This document shows, piece after piece, positions 42,624 through 53,000 of a stretch of 64,000 bases of DNA. The stretch is from Collinsella tanakaei (GTDB lineage: Bacteria; Actinomycetota; Coriobacteriia; Coriobacteriales; Coriobacteriaceae): NCBI RefSeq assembly GCF_021531055.1, contig NZ_JADYTL010000007.1, positions 62,001-126,000 of the forward strand, read 5' to 3'. The position numbers and the translations under genes were made by a program. Within the stretch, counting starts at the first letter, position 1. Every line of letters begins with the position of its first letter. The notes under the pieces were generated by a model. It saw only the letters and a program-made list of their open reading frames with translations, was not told the origin of the DNA and did not search any database.

Positions 42624-42895
42624 GGGTTCCTCCTTATGGATCTAGCTGGATATCGCGCCGATTCTACCTGTGTAGCTGCGCAAAAGGCAAGGCTTCCGAT
42701 AGGCGATACGCTTCCGCCACGACGTCCACATACTGGGGTTTTATTCCGCCGCTCGGGCAGCGCACGGCGCGCAATCGCCCCCGGCCGGTGGAGCGTCCCT
42801 GTCGTATAATCCACTGACACGGACACAGCGCTGGATTTTGCCGCGCCGCGGGCGCGGGCGCATGTGAGGCGAGAAGGGCGGAGGTGGCAAGCGGT

Positions 42896-44932
42896 ATGAC
42901 CGACATCATGGACGAGGCGAGGCAGACGCTTTCGCGCTACTTCGGCTACGAGAGCTTCCGTCCCGGTCAGGACCGGCTGGTCCAGGCGATTCTCGCCGGT
43001 CGCGACGCCCTCGGCGTCATGCCCACCGGTGCCGGCAAATCCATCTGCTACCAGGTTCCCGCGCTCATGCTGCCCGGTATCACGTTCGTGGTGAGCCCGC
43101 TCGTCTCGCTCATGGGCGATCAAGTTCGCGCCCTCAAGGCCACCGGCGCCCGTCCGAGCTTCCTCAACTCGTCGCTTTCGCCCGCGCAGCAAAACACGGT
43201 GCTCAAGCGCGCCCGCGAGGGTTGGTACCAGATCATGTACGTGGCGCCCGAGCGCCTGCTCGAGCCGCGCTTCCTCGCGTTCGCCCAGGCTGCGGCCGCA
43301 TCCGATGGCATCGGCGTGCCGCTCGTGGCGGTCGACGAGGCGCACTGCATCTCGCAGTGGGGCCAGGATTTCCGCCCGTCGTACCTGCAGATCGCGCAAT
43401 TCGTCGACGCGCTGCCCGCACGTCCGGTCGTGGCGGCCTTTACCGCGACGGCGACCGAGCGCGTCCGCGCCGATATCGTCTCGATGCTCGGGTTGCACCG
43501 CCCTGAGACCGTGGTGACCGGCTTTGATCGCGCGAACCTCTTCTTCGGCGTGGAGGAGATGGGCGACAAGGCCAAGACGGTGTGGATCCGCGATTACGCG
43601 CTCGCCCACGCCGACGAGAGCGGCATCGTGTACTGCTCGACCCGCAAGGCCGTCGACGAGCTGTATCTCAAGCTCGCCCACGCGCTCGAGCCGCAGGGCG
43701 TCCATGTGGTGCGCTATCACGCGGGCATGTCCAACGCCGATCGCACGGAAAGCCAGGTCGCCTTCATCAACGACACCGCGCCGGTGATCGTGGCCACCAA
43801 CGCCTTCGGCATGGGTATCGACAAGCCCAACGTGCGCTACGTGATCCACAACAACGTGCCCGAGAGCATCGAGGCCTACTATCAGGAGGCTGGCCGTGCC
43901 GGTCGCGACGGCGATCCGGCGAGCTGCTATTTGCTGTGGAACGGCAACGACTTCCGCCTGCGCCGCTACCTGATCGACCGCGAGTATGAGGGCGACGAGG
44001 TCGAGACCGAGGCGCGCGAGTTCGCGCGGCAGAACCGATACCGCCTGCTCAACGCCATGGAGGGCTACTGCCAGACGACAGGTTGTCTGCACGAGTACAT
44101 CCTGCGCTACTTCGGCGACGAGGGGGCGCTCGGCGTGCACGGGCACGTGGGTGCGGGTGCCGATGCGGGCGATTCCGTGCCCGACGGAGCACCGGCCTTC
44201 ACAGCGGGGGTGACCTCCGCAGGTTGCGGCACCTGTTCAAACTGCACCACGCCCTACGAGACCGAGGACGTGACCGACATCGCGCGCGCCGCGGTCCAGC
44301 TCGTACGCGAGGTCAACGGGCGGTTCGGCCGCGCGACCATCGCCGATGCGCTCCACGGTGCCAACAACGAGAAGATCCGCGGGTACCGTTTGGACGCCAC
44401 GTCGGGATACGGATCGCTTCGCGCCGAGAAAACCGCCCGCATCAAAGACGTGCTCGGCCAGCTCATCGGACGCGGATACCTGGAGCAGTCGCAGGGCCAG
44501 TATCCGGTGGTCGGCCTGGGCCCGCGCGCCGTCGAGGTGCTCGTCGATAGTCCCGAGCAGCCGTTCTCGTTCACGATGAAGCGGCGGGCGGCGTACACGC
44601 GAGCCAAGACGCGCGTGCAGCGCGCGGTCGACCGGGTCCGCAGCCAGATCGAGGCCGAGCAGGATGCCGCGTGCGCGCCCACGCGTCCCCATGTGGGCGA
44701 CGACGCCGAGTTGTTCGAGCGGCTGCGCGAGCTGCGGCGCGATTTTGCCGCCGAGCGCCAGTGGGCGCCGTATATGATCTGCTCGGACAAGGCGCTACGC
44801 GGTATGTGCCGTCGCCGTCCGCTCACGCGCGTCGAACTGCTCGAGGTCCCCGGTATCGGCGAGAAGAAGGCCGACGACTTCGGCGACGCGTTCCTGTCGG
44901 CCATCCAGCAGTTCGAGGACGAACAGCTGTAA
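42896..44932 (+). CDS. recQ: RecQ-family ATP-dependent DNA helicase
   Basis: About 678 residues. 3'-5' helicase with FRPGQDRLVQAIL (motif 0), MPTGAGKS (Walker A), VDEAHCISQWGQDFRPSY (DEAH with RecQ loop), FTATATERV, NAFGMGIDKPNVRYVIHNNVPESIEAYYQEAGRAGRDG. The zinc-binding cysteines are split by an insertion of about 40 residues (YCQTTGC, then GCGTCSNC). A winged-helix RQC region and an HRDC domain (PYMICSDKALRGMCRRRPLTRVELLEVPGIGEKKADDFG) follow. ATG 42896 is preferred; GTG 42884 is possible. TATAAT lies at 42805-42810. Confidence 0.95.
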   Translation: MTDIMDEARQTLSRYFGYESFRPGQDRLVQAILAGRDALGVMPTGAGKSICYQVPALMLPGITFVVSPLVSLMGDQVRALKATGARPSFLNSSLSPAQQNTVLKRAREGWYQIMYVAPERLLEPRFLAFAQAAAASDGIGVPLVAVDEAHCISQWGQDFRPSYLQIAQFVDALPARPVVAAFTATATERVRADIVSMLGLHRPETVVTGFDRANLFFGVEEMGDKAKTVWIRDYALAHADESGIVYCSTRKAVDELYLKLAHALEPQGVHVVRYHAGMSNADRTESQVAFINDTAPVIVATNAFGMGIDKPNVRYVIHNNVPESIEAYYQEAGRAGRDGDPASCYLLWNGNDFRLRRYLIDREYEGDEVETEAREFARQNRYRLLNAMEGYCQTTGCLHEYILRYFGDEGALGVHGHVGAGADAGDSVPDGAPAFTAGVTSAGCGTCSNCTTPYETEDVTDIARAAVQLVREVNGRFGRATIADALHGANNEKIRGYRLDATSGYGSLRAEKTARIKDVLGQLIGRGYLEQSQGQYPVVGLGPRAVEVLVDSPEQPFSFTMKRRAAYTRAKTRVQRAVDRVRSQIEAEQDAACAPTRPHVGDDAELFERLRELRRDFAAERQWAPYMICSDKALRGMCRRRPLTRVELLEVPGIGEKKADDFGDAFLSAIQQFEDEQL

Positions 44933-45064
44933 GGATTCGCCGTCTACTGGGGAAGGGTGGCGGCATCGACGGGTCGAAACGTGCCGCCTACCTGCTCAAT
45001 CAGAGATTGAACCGGACCCCGTGAGATAATCGACCCACGCACGCCGTCCTGATCGGGGGTCATC

Positions 45065-46402
45065 ATGTTCTGTAGGCACTGTGGGAAGAAGTTGCCGGAC
45101 GACTCGCATTTTTGCACGTACTGCGGCAAGAACGTCGAGGTGGACGACGATGCGGCTCAGGTCGGGGGCGACGCGGCGACCGTCGATGACGGCACGACCT
45201 CCGACGCTCGGGAGCCTGCGGACGATGGCGCGTCGGTCGCCGAGCCGTTGAACGATGGGCTCGCCGCGACGGACGCCGCGGTCGGTCGCGATGACGCCGC
45301 GAACGCCGGTGCCGCGACAGACACCGCATCCGCCTCCGATGACGCCGCGCACGCCGACGCCGCCGCGCCCCCAGCCGGCTTTACCTCGGATGCCCCCGCT
45401 GCGTCGCATGCGCCGAGCGCGTCCCATGCCAACGTCGCATCGACGAAGCGCTGGATACCCATCGCCATCGCGGTGGCGGTCGTGGTCATCGCCGCCATCG
45501 GTGTCGGTGTGTTCGTGCAACAGCGCGCCGAGGCCGAGCGCATCGCCCAGCAGGAGCGTGCGGAGCGCGAGCGGGAACAGGAGGAGCGCCTCGAACGGCT
45601 TTCGATCGCCCACGATGTGAGAATCGGTGTTTCCGCAAACGGATGGGATACCGATGACGGCAGCGCGCCGCTGCCGGTGCATGTCGAGGGGATGACCGAC
45701 GCCGGCGACACCTACGAGGAGATCCAATTCGTCGACGGCGCCGGCGACGGCATCTCGCTTTTGCCGGGAACCTACACGATCGACGTCGCTGCATCGCCCT
45801 TTGCGGAATACGGGCGCATGTACGATTACACGGTCGACCCGTTCACGGTCGAGGTCGATGACGACCTCGAGGAAAAGACCCTGATCGACCTGTCGGATGA
45901 GATTCAGATCGAGCTCACCTATCCCGACAACCTCACGGAAGACGGTATCGAGCGGGCGCGCGAGATCGCGCTGAACGGCGGCTACGACGAGGCCGATGAG
46001 CTGGCGGACAAGGCGTACGAGCGCTATTTCGACGACGATGACGACGATGACGACCGCACGCCCTCCTCATCCACGAGCTCCTCGGGTCTCAACACGAAGA
46101 CCTACGACGGCGACTTCTTCGAGATCGACTTGCCCGCAGCATGGGAGATCAATGTCGCCAGCGGTGGCGGGGACGTGCTTGCGCGTCATTCCATCAAGCT
46201 CGAGGGCGAGACCATCCTGACGATCGACGTCATGATGGGCGACGAGGACGTTTCCGGCACTATCACCGATGCGGGCGGCATGGAAAAGCTCGGGGTGACA
46301 AGCGACGGCAACGCGGTCATCGCCGTGCGCGGCAACGGGACCGTCGCCTACAACAGCATGGAGCTTATCGCGCAGACGCTCAAGACCATCGACATCGACT
46401 AG
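45065..46402 (+). CDS. Zinc-ribbon single-pass membrane protein
   Basis: 445 residues. N-terminal zinc ribbon (FCRHCGKKLPDDSHFCTYCGK), an Asp/Ala-rich linker of about 100 residues, one membrane helix (WIPIAIAVAVVVIAAIGVGVFV) and a short basic/acidic coiled coil. The external part has a beta-rich domain (VRIGVSANGWDTDDGSAPLPVHVEGM to IQIELTYPDNLTEDGIERAREIALNGGYDEADELADKAYERYF), a Ser/Asp linker and a last domain (FFEIDLPAAWEINVASGGG to MELIAQTLKTI). The architecture resembles TcaA-like zinc-ribbon membrane proteins; function is unknown. Confidence 0.75.
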   Translation: MFCRHCGKKLPDDSHFCTYCGKNVEVDDDAAQVGGDAATVDDGTTSDAREPADDGASVAEPLNDGLAATDAAVGRDDAANAGAATDTASASDDAAHADAAAPPAGFTSDAPAASHAPSASHANVASTKRWIPIAIAVAVVVIAAIGVGVFVQQRAEAERIAQQERAEREREQEERLERLSIAHDVRIGVSANGWDTDDGSAPLPVHVEGMTDAGDTYEEIQFVDGAGDGISLLPGTYTIDVAASPFAEYGRMYDYTVDPFTVEVDDDLEEKTLIDLSDEIQIELTYPDNLTEDGIERAREIALNGGYDEADELADKAYERYFDDDDDDDDRTPSSSTSSSGLNTKTYDGDFFEIDLPAAWEINVASGGGDVLARHSIKLEGETILTIDVMMGDEDVSGTITDAGGMEKLGVTSDGNAVIAVRGNGTVAYNSMELIAQTLKTIDID

Positions 46403-46541
46403 CTGCCGAGGATCGAACCGAAAAGCAGCGCGGGCGCATGAAGTCGCCCGCGCCGCGTGCTGTATGCGGCGTTGTGCTATCGCCGGCCGCCTTGCTTCGT
46501 CGTACTATCGCGGACCGCGCCCGCTCGCTGCGTGTTCCGCC

Positions 46542-47498
46542 CTACCACCAGGTCAGGCGCGCGATGTTGTCGCGAATGTGCTCGCAGCTGGCGTGGAAGC
46601 CCTCGCGCTCGCCGTCGGACAGGTCGAGCTCGAGCACCCGCTCCACGCCGTTGCGCCCGATGATGCACGGCAGCGACGAGAAGATCCCCTCCTCGCCGTA
46701 TTGGCCGGTGAGCAGCGTGGATGCGGCGAGCACGGCGTGCTCGTCGTGGAAGATCGCCCCGACGAGTCGCACGGCGGCGCCGGCGACCGCGTACTCGGTG
46801 CAGTGCTTGCCCGCCATGGTCACGTAGCCGCCGCGTCGTGCGAGCTCCTCGATCTCAGCAAGATCAAAGCCGAAACGCTCGGGGTCGGCGGTCTCGAGCT
46901 CGGACAGCGGCACGCCGGAGATGCTCGCGGACTTCCAGGCGGCGATTTGCGAGAACCCGTGCTCGCCGATCATGTAGGCATCGATCGACTTGGGGTCCAG
47001 CCCGCCACAGGCAAGCGAGATCTGCGAGCGCAGGCGCGCCGAGTCAAGACCCGTGCCGCTGCCGATGATGCGCGCGGGATCGTAGCCGGTCAGGTGCCAG
47101 ATCTCGGTCGCCACGACGTCGCAGGGGTTGGCGATGGTAAGCCAGATGCCCGCGAACCCGGCATCGACCACACGGTTGGCGAAGGTTCGACACGCGTCGG
47201 TGGTGTAGAACAGCTCGCCGTCACGGTTGGTGGACGACAGCGAGACGTCGCCCGCGGCGTTGACGATGATGCCGCAGTCGGCGAGCTCCTCATAGGCGTC
47301 GCCGCAGTTCACGATCGCGGCGTTGTAAGGGCAAAACGCCAACGAGTCGCGCAGGTCCTGGACCTCGGAGGCAAGCTTTTGCGCATCGATGTCGCACAGG
47401 CGCAGCTCGTCGACGAGCCCCTGCAGCAGCAAGGTGTTGGCGACATGCGCCCCCACGTGTCCCAATCCGATGATACCGACCGTCCGCGTGCCGCTCAT
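46542..47498 (-). CDS. Lactate/malate dehydrogenase family (LDH or 2-hydroxyisocaproate type)
   Basis: 318-residue NAD-dependent 2-hydroxyacid dehydrogenase. The NAD loop is [21 protein letters not shown], with LRLCDID supplying the Asp that favours NADH. The catalytic part has [36 protein letters not shown] (substrate Arg) and MIGEHGFSQ (catalytic His). The specificity loop ([16 protein letters not shown]) lacks the classical Q-x-x-x-E-x-R of L-LDH and looks more like 2-hydroxyisocaproate dehydrogenases. Start ATG 47498 follows GAAAGGCGG. It is divergent from metA. Confidence 0.85.
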   Translation of the reverse strand: MSGTRTVGIIGLGHVGAHVANTLLLQGLVDELRLCDIDAQKLASEVQDLRDSLAFCPYNAAIVNCGDAYEELADCGIIVNAAGDVSLSSTNRDGELFYTTDACRTFANRVVDAGFAGIWLTIANPCDVVATEIWHLTGYDPARIIGSGTGLDSARLRSQISLACGGLDPKSIDAYMIGEHGFSQIAAWKSASISGVPLSELETADPERFGFDLAEIEELARRGGYVTMAGKHCTEYAVAGAAVRLVGAIFHDEHAVLAASTLLTGQYGEEGIFSSLPCIIGRNGVERVLELDLSDGEREGFHASCEHIRDNIARLTWW

Positions 47499-47531
47499 AG
47501 TGCCGCCTTTCTTTCGAGCTCTACCTGCTCC

Positions 47532-47553
47532 CCATTGTAGCGCGGTACAATGG
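47532..47553. promoter_or_regulatory. Dyad between LDH-family gene and metA
   Basis: CCATTGTA-GCGCGG-TACAATGG: perfect 8-bp arms. Each arm includes a TACAAT -10-like hexamer, one facing each gene (47546-47551 plus; 47534-47539 minus), so divergent promoters may overlap back to back or share an operator. Confidence 0.55.
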
Positions 47554-47625
47554 ACGAACCGAACGCATCGTCCGTCCGACCCGCCCGGCAAGCGCCATCC
47601 CGCCGGGCACAAGGAGATCAGTCCC

Positions 47626-48552
47626 ATGCCGATTCGCATTCCCGACGCGCTGCCCGCCACCGAGACGCTCAAAGGCGAGAACATCTTCGTCATGACCGAG
47701 TATCGGGCCATCCATCAGGATATCCGTCCGCTGCATGTGCTGATCTTGAACCTCATGCCCACCAAGATCGCCACCGAGACCCAGATCATGCGCAAGCTGT
47801 CCAACACGCCGCTGCAGATCGAGGTCGAGCTCATGCGCACCAAGAGCCACGAGGCGACGCACGTGGCGGCAAGCCACCTCGAGACGTTCTACCGCACCTT
47901 CGACGAGGTACGCGACCGCCACTACGACGGCCTCATCATCACCGGTGCGCCGGTGGAGCAGATGCCGTTCGAGCAGGTCGACTACTGGCCGGAGCTCTGC
48001 GACATCATGGCATGGTCGACGACCAACGTGCACTCCACGCTGCACATCTGCTGGGGAGCGCAGGCGGGGCTGTACTACCACTACGGGATCGACAAGTACG
48101 ACCTGCCGGCCAAGGCGTCCGGCGTATTCGGACACCGGCTGGTCAAGCCGTCGAGCCCGCTCGTGCGCGGCCTGGACGACCGCTTTTGGGCGGTGCACTC
48201 GCGCAACACCGGTGTGCGTCGCGAGGACGTGGAGGCCGTGCCCGAACTCGAGGTCATCGCGGTGTCCGACGAGGTCGGGCTGTATATCGTCAAGTCCACG
48301 GACAGTCGGCGGTTCTTTATCTTCGGCCATCCCGAGTACGACGCCGATACGCTGCGGCTCGAGTACGAGCGCGACGTCAAGCGCGGCATCGATCCCGAGA
48401 TCCCGGTCAACTACTTCCCCGACGACGATCCCAGCCAGCCGCCGCTCAATGTCTGGCGATCCCACGCGCAGTTGCTCTACACCAACTGGCTCAACTACTA
48501 CGTCTACCAGACCACGCCCTACGACATCCGCCAGGCCGGAGGCGCGCAGTAG
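47626..48552 (+). CDS. metA: Homoserine O-acetyltransferase, MetA fold
   Basis: 308-residue MetA-family acyltransferase, the first committed step from homoserine to methionine. Catalytic Cys142 lies in [10 protein letters not shown], with His and Glu in FIFGHPEYD. Residue 111 is Glu ([11 protein letters not shown]). In this family Glu111 goes with acetyl-CoA use and Gly111 with succinyl-CoA, so acetylation is predicted. Start ATG 47626 follows AAGGAGATCAG. No other methionine gene is adjacent and no SAM riboswitch is apparent in the short leader. Confidence 0.93.
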   Translation: MPIRIPDALPATETLKGENIFVMTEYRAIHQDIRPLHVLILNLMPTKIATETQIMRKLSNTPLQIEVELMRTKSHEATHVAASHLETFYRTFDEVRDRHYDGLIITGAPVEQMPFEQVDYWPELCDIMAWSTTNVHSTLHICWGAQAGLYYHYGIDKYDLPAKASGVFGHRLVKPSSPLVRGLDDRFWAVHSRNTGVRREDVEAVPELEVIAVSDEVGLYIVKSTDSRRFFIFGHPEYDADTLRLEYERDVKRGIDPEIPVNYFPDDDPSQPPLNVWRSHAQLLYTNWLNYYVYQTTPYDIRQAGGAQ

Positions 48553-48600
48553 CGGCGCCGGACGGCGCCGCGAGTGCGTTTTTCTCGCCGCTGCGGCCCC

Positions 48601-48821
48601 AGGTGGGCAATTTGTTCAGATATGAAGGTTTGAGAGGCCAAAATCCGGCCGGAGTGTGGCAGACGAAAGCTGTCGTTTCAAGTTGCTTAGCGTTCTGTGC
48701 TGTGTTGGCAATATAAAGGCGTCCAGCTGTCTGGACCCCGTCGCTTTGTCGATGGCTCATCAGGCTTTAACGGCCCATTTTCCGCCTCCCAAACCTTCAT
48801 ATCTGAACAAATTGCCCACCT
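48601..48821. mobile_element. 221-bp element with 38-bp terminal inverted repeats (element 3)
   Basis: Arms 48601-48638 and 48784-48821 match at 37 of 38 positions and contain the same GGGCAATTTGTTCAGATATG sequence as element 2. The interior of 145 bp is unrelated to element 2 and has no ORF. It lies between convergent metA and the fusion gene at 48862. Confidence 0.8.
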
Positions 48822-48861
48822 TGGTAGCGGAGCGCTAGTCGAGACAGCTTCAGAGGGGGGC

Positions 48862-49980
48862 TTACGCACTGATGATGCGCGGCAGCGGCCGGTCGTGCGG
48901 GTCCGTGGGCACTGCGGCAACCTGCTGCTCGGCAAACGCCACGCCGATAACCCTACAATCCTGGCGTAGCTGTGGCAGGTAGCGGTCGTAGTTCCCGCCG
49001 CCGTATCCAAGCCGGTTGCCCCGCACGTCGAAGGTGACGAGCGGCACGGCGATCAGGTCGATTTCATCCGCCGCGACAAGTGGAAAGGAAGAAGTGGCAT
49101 CCGCGCCTTCGCAGGGATCGAAAACCGCCACGGGCCGAGCGATAAAGGGTGCGGGTCGCGCCACGTAGTCGCGTTCATCTACCGCTCGCATCCGCATAAG
49201 CGGCACCCCATCCTCGCGCTCCATAGCAGGAAACGCTACCCTCGCACCGTGTCCATAGGCAGCGCGTATAAAAGGGTCAAGGTCGACCTCGGAGCGCATG
49301 GCGGCATAGACGGCGACGGTTGCAGGTCCTGCCGTGGGCAAGCTATCCAGCTCGTCAAGTAGCCGATCGCAGATTGCCCGTGAGCGCTGCGCGCGCTCGT
49401 CGGCATCGATGGCATCGCGGGCAGCTAGCGCCGTCGTTCGCATGACGCGCTTCGCGTCAGCCTGTTGCACTTTTCGCACCAGCGCGAATGCCGGGGCGTA
49501 GGCGGCGACCAGGTCGTCCAGGCGCATGCGCGCGTTCGCGGGGCTCGTCGATGGCAGGCCGATCAGCTCGATGCCGCGCTCCCGTAGCAGCTCACCGTCA
49601 AAGCGGCGGCACAGGCGCGCCGCAGTGCCGCCGGTGCAGATAACACACTCGATCGGTGCTGCATCCAGGATGCGCGTCAGGTCGTTGGGTACGGGGTCGG
49701 AGATGCTCGCGTCCGATGCGCCCTCGATGGAGCAGGCTGCCAGCACATCCCACACGGCAATGCGGTGCTCCAGCAAAAACGCCGTGCGCACGTCGTTATC
49801 CACCAGCGCGTGATCGGCCAGTCCGAACAGCCGCTCCATCACGCGCCAAAAGCGGTTTTGCGGATGCCCGTAGTAAAACCCGACCTCGCGCGAGGCGGGC
49901 GAGGGCATCGTACCCAGCACGAGCACGCGCGACCGTCCGTCGAACACCGGCTCGATGGTATGGGTGACAACCTCGCTCAT
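48862..49980 (-). CDS. Fusion: hypoxanthine-DNA glycosylase and 5-formyl-THF cyclo-ligase
   Basis: 372 residues with two unrelated enzymes in one frame. Residues 1-165 resemble family 6 uracil-DNA glycosylases (DNA-deoxyinosine glycosylases): VLVLGTMPSPASREVGFYYGHPQNRFWRVMERLFG, RIAVWDVLAACSIEGASDASI and LIGLPSTSPANAR. Residues about 178-372 are a 5-formyltetrahydrofolate cyclo-ligase (MTHFS): ARDAIDADERAQRSRAICDRL, VAVYAAMRSEVDLDPFI and the signature LGYGGGNYDRYLP. A short linker joins them without stop or frameshift. Start ATG 49980 follows GAAAGGTGCCCC. The pairing could simply ensure co-expression. Confidence 0.87.
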   Translation of the reverse strand: MSEVVTHTIEPVFDGRSRVLVLGTMPSPASREVGFYYGHPQNRFWRVMERLFGLADHALVDNDVRTAFLLEHRIAVWDVLAACSIEGASDASISDPVPNDLTRILDAAPIECVICTGGTAARLCRRFDGELLRERGIELIGLPSTSPANARMRLDDLVAAYAPAFALVRKVQQADAKRVMRTTALAARDAIDADERAQRSRAICDRLLDELDSLPTAGPATVAVYAAMRSEVDLDPFIRAAYGHGARVAFPAMEREDGVPLMRMRAVDERDYVARPAPFIARPVAVFDPCEGADATSSFPLVAADEIDLIAVPLVTFDVRGNRLGYGGGNYDRYLPQLRQDCRVIGVAFAEQQVAAVPTDPHDRPLPRIISA

Positions 49981-50015
49981 GGGGCACCTTTCAGGAAAAC
50001 GCAGATGGGGCCGGG

Positions 50016-50080
50016 CGACAAGTTTGAACCCGGCCCCATCTTGTCAGGGCGACAAGTTTGTACCTGGCACCATCTTGTCG
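50016..50080. repeat. REP-like tandem pair
   Basis: Two units in the same orientation, 50016-50045 and 50050-50080. Each is CGACAAG, a core (TTTGAACCCGGCCCCAT or TTTGTACCTGGCACCAT) and CTTGTC. The first core also folds with upstream GATGGGGCCGGG (50004-50015). The second unit touches the stop codon of the M16 protease gene. Confidence 0.85.
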
Positions 50081-53000
50081 CTACGCCAGCAGGTCGACGG
50101 GCACAAGGCCGGCGCGACTGCGCTCGATGACATCGCGGCCGCCGAAGACGCAGATCGGCGCCTCCTGCGCCACGCGCGAGATGTCGTCGCCAAGCGCCCG
50201 CAGCTTTTCGGGCGTGGCGGCGAGCATATCGGCACGCAGTTCCTCGCGCCAGTGCACGGGACGCTTGGTGAAGAACTCGGCGTTCTGCCGGCGCGTGAGC
50301 GCATACGGCTTGAGCGGTGCGTCGTGGCCCGCCACGCACGACACGATAAAGCCCTCGAAGTCCTGCGCATCGGGCTCAAAGTTGCCGAGCCAGCTGCCCG
50401 CCTCGGCGATCCGCTCGATCGAGGGGTCGATCGCCGGATCGCGGTAGGTGTAAAAGCTCAGCTGGCGGTCGGCGATGGCGCGGAACCCGCAGCCGTAGGC
50501 GCCGCCCTTCACGCGGATCTCGTTCCACAGATAGTCGTAGGACAGCACCGTCGCGGCGACGCCCCAGGTGCCGTCCATCGCGATACCCATCGCGCGCGGA
50601 TCGGCCGCCTTGGCCACAAAGCAGATGTCGCTCGGGATGATGAACGCCTCGCGCTTGGGTTCGGGCACGGGAACGTACAGCTCCTTGGCCGCCGCCGTGC
50701 GCTCGACAAGGTCCATCGTGCCGGCAACCGTCCAAAAGCGTTCGTAGTCCTCGTCGGACCCGGTGAAGCTCGCCACGGTGCCGGTCGAGGTGAAGATCCG
50801 CTGCTGCAGCTCGCGCAGCTGGTCGCGCAGATCGTCCACGCGCTCGTCGAAGTGCTCGAGCAGCTCGCGCAAGAAGCGGTAGAAGTCCACGCCGCCGAGC
50901 TTTTCCTGCACCACGCCGGCAGGTGACACGTACGACCAGGAGCGGGCGAGTGCCGCCTGATGGCCGGCGTTCAGGAAGCTCTGCTCCATGCCGATGCGCA
51001 TCTGGGTGAGCACGTCGCGGATGCGGTCGGTATCGTCGAAGACGGTCTCGCCCCACACCTCGGCGGGGATGCTCGCCAGCATGTCGATCTTCTCGGACAG
51101 GGCGCCGGCCGCCACGGTGAGCACCGGGCGCGCGAGCTTCCAGTTGGGCTGCGCCATCACCTCGGGGGCGAAGGCCAAGAAACCCAGGTTGGACCCGATG
51201 TAGCTGTCGAGCTCCGCGGCGGAGCGGCGGCTCGTGCCCAGCTGCTTCATCAGGCGGGCGAGCACCGACACGTAGGGCAGCTCGGCGTAGCTCACATGCG
51301 TCAGGTCGAAGTACATCATGAGGTAGGCGAGCCGGTGTGTGGGGATGTCGTGCTTCAGGCACGGCAGCGGGGTGAGTGTATCCACCGTGAGCGCGGGCTC
51401 GGGGCGTGCCGGGCCGATGTCCGACACATGCAGGCGCGGCAGCGTCGCCTTCGCCTCGGGCGTGTCGGGGGTCTCCTGCACGGTGCGCAGGGTGGCTACG
51501 TTGGCGGCCACCTCGTCGCGGGAGGGCAGCTCGTCGGCCGGCAGCCGCACGATGCTCGGGTCGTCATCGGAGGCCGCCTCGCGCGGGGCCAGGTCCACGA
51601 GCGCGCAATGCTCGCTTTCGAGCACGAGCTCGCGCAGCAGGTCCTCAAAGTAGGAACCGGCAAGCTCCTCGCGCAGCTCGGCGTAGACCGGGCCGTACTT
51701 GAGCGCGAGCGTGGCGGCATCGTCGTCGTACAGCCAGGTCGACAGCACGTCGCACGCGATCGCCACACCGTCGGCCATCCCGTAGTCGCGCTGGCGCAGG
51801 TCGTACTCGTTGCTCGAGATAACGGCCTCCAGACGGTCACGGGGGATGCCCTGCTCGACCAGCGCACGGCATTCATCCTCGATGACGCGGCGGAACTCAC
51901 GTGCGACCTCGGGTTGAGCGTTCTGCAAGATAATCAATTCATAGGGCTGCAAGCACGAGGCGTCGGTATAGCTCACCACGTTCCCGCCGAGTCCGGCGGC
52001 CAGGATGGCCTTCTTCACCGGCGCTTCGTTGGAACCGAGCAGGGCTTCGAAGAGGATGTCGGCGGCGATGGTGCGCTTGCGGTCGAGCGCGCAGCCCAGC
52101 ACGTAGGCCATGCCCACCAGCGCGTTTTCGGGCGTGGTGGCCATCTCGACGCGCTGGTACTCGCACACGACGGGCGCCTGCCGCTCGAGCGGGTTGGGCG
52201 CGCCGGGGTTCTCCACGAGCGTGCCGGCCTCGCGCTTGGCTGCCGCCGCGGCATCGCGGGCGGCATCGGACAGATAGCGGTCGTTCAAAAACGCGAGGAC
52301 GCGGTCGGCGTTCAGGTCGCCGTAGAGCACGATGTAGCTGTTGGCCAGGTTGTAGTGGCGCGCGTGTGTGTCGAGGAACTGCTCGTAGGTGAGGTTCGGG
52401 ATCGCGCGGGGGTTGCCGCCCGATTCGCACGCGTAGGCGGTATCGGGGAACAGCGCGCGGCCCATGGCGTTGTCGAGCACGTCCATGGGGTCGGACAACG
52501 CGCCTTTCATCTCGTTGAACACCACGCCGTTGTAGCGCAGGCCGGAGCCGGCGTGTGCGTTGGAGCCCGCGTCGCCGGCAGAATGGTCGCCGGCGGAGGC
52601 GTCGTTCGTGCTCGCCGCATCAGCGCCGGAGCCGCCCTCGTCGAGCTCCATATGCCAGCCCTCTTGCTCGAAGATGGCGCGCTTGGCGTAGATGGCCGGG
52701 TTGAGCACGGCGTCCATGTACACGTCCATGAGGTTGAGCAGGTCCTGCTCGTTGGTGGACGCCACGGGGTAGACCGTCTTGTCCGGATAGGTCATGGCGT
52801 TCAGGAACGTCTGCATGGAGGTCTTGATCAGGTCGACGAAGGGCTCCTTGACCGGGAACTTTGCCGACCCGTTGAGCACCGAGTGCTCCAGGATGTGGAA
52901 CACGCCCGTGTCGTCGACCGGCGGTGTCTTGAAGCCGATCGCGAAGGCCTTGTTCTCGTCCTCGCAGGCAAGGTAGAGCAGGCGCGCGCCGGAGGCGCCG

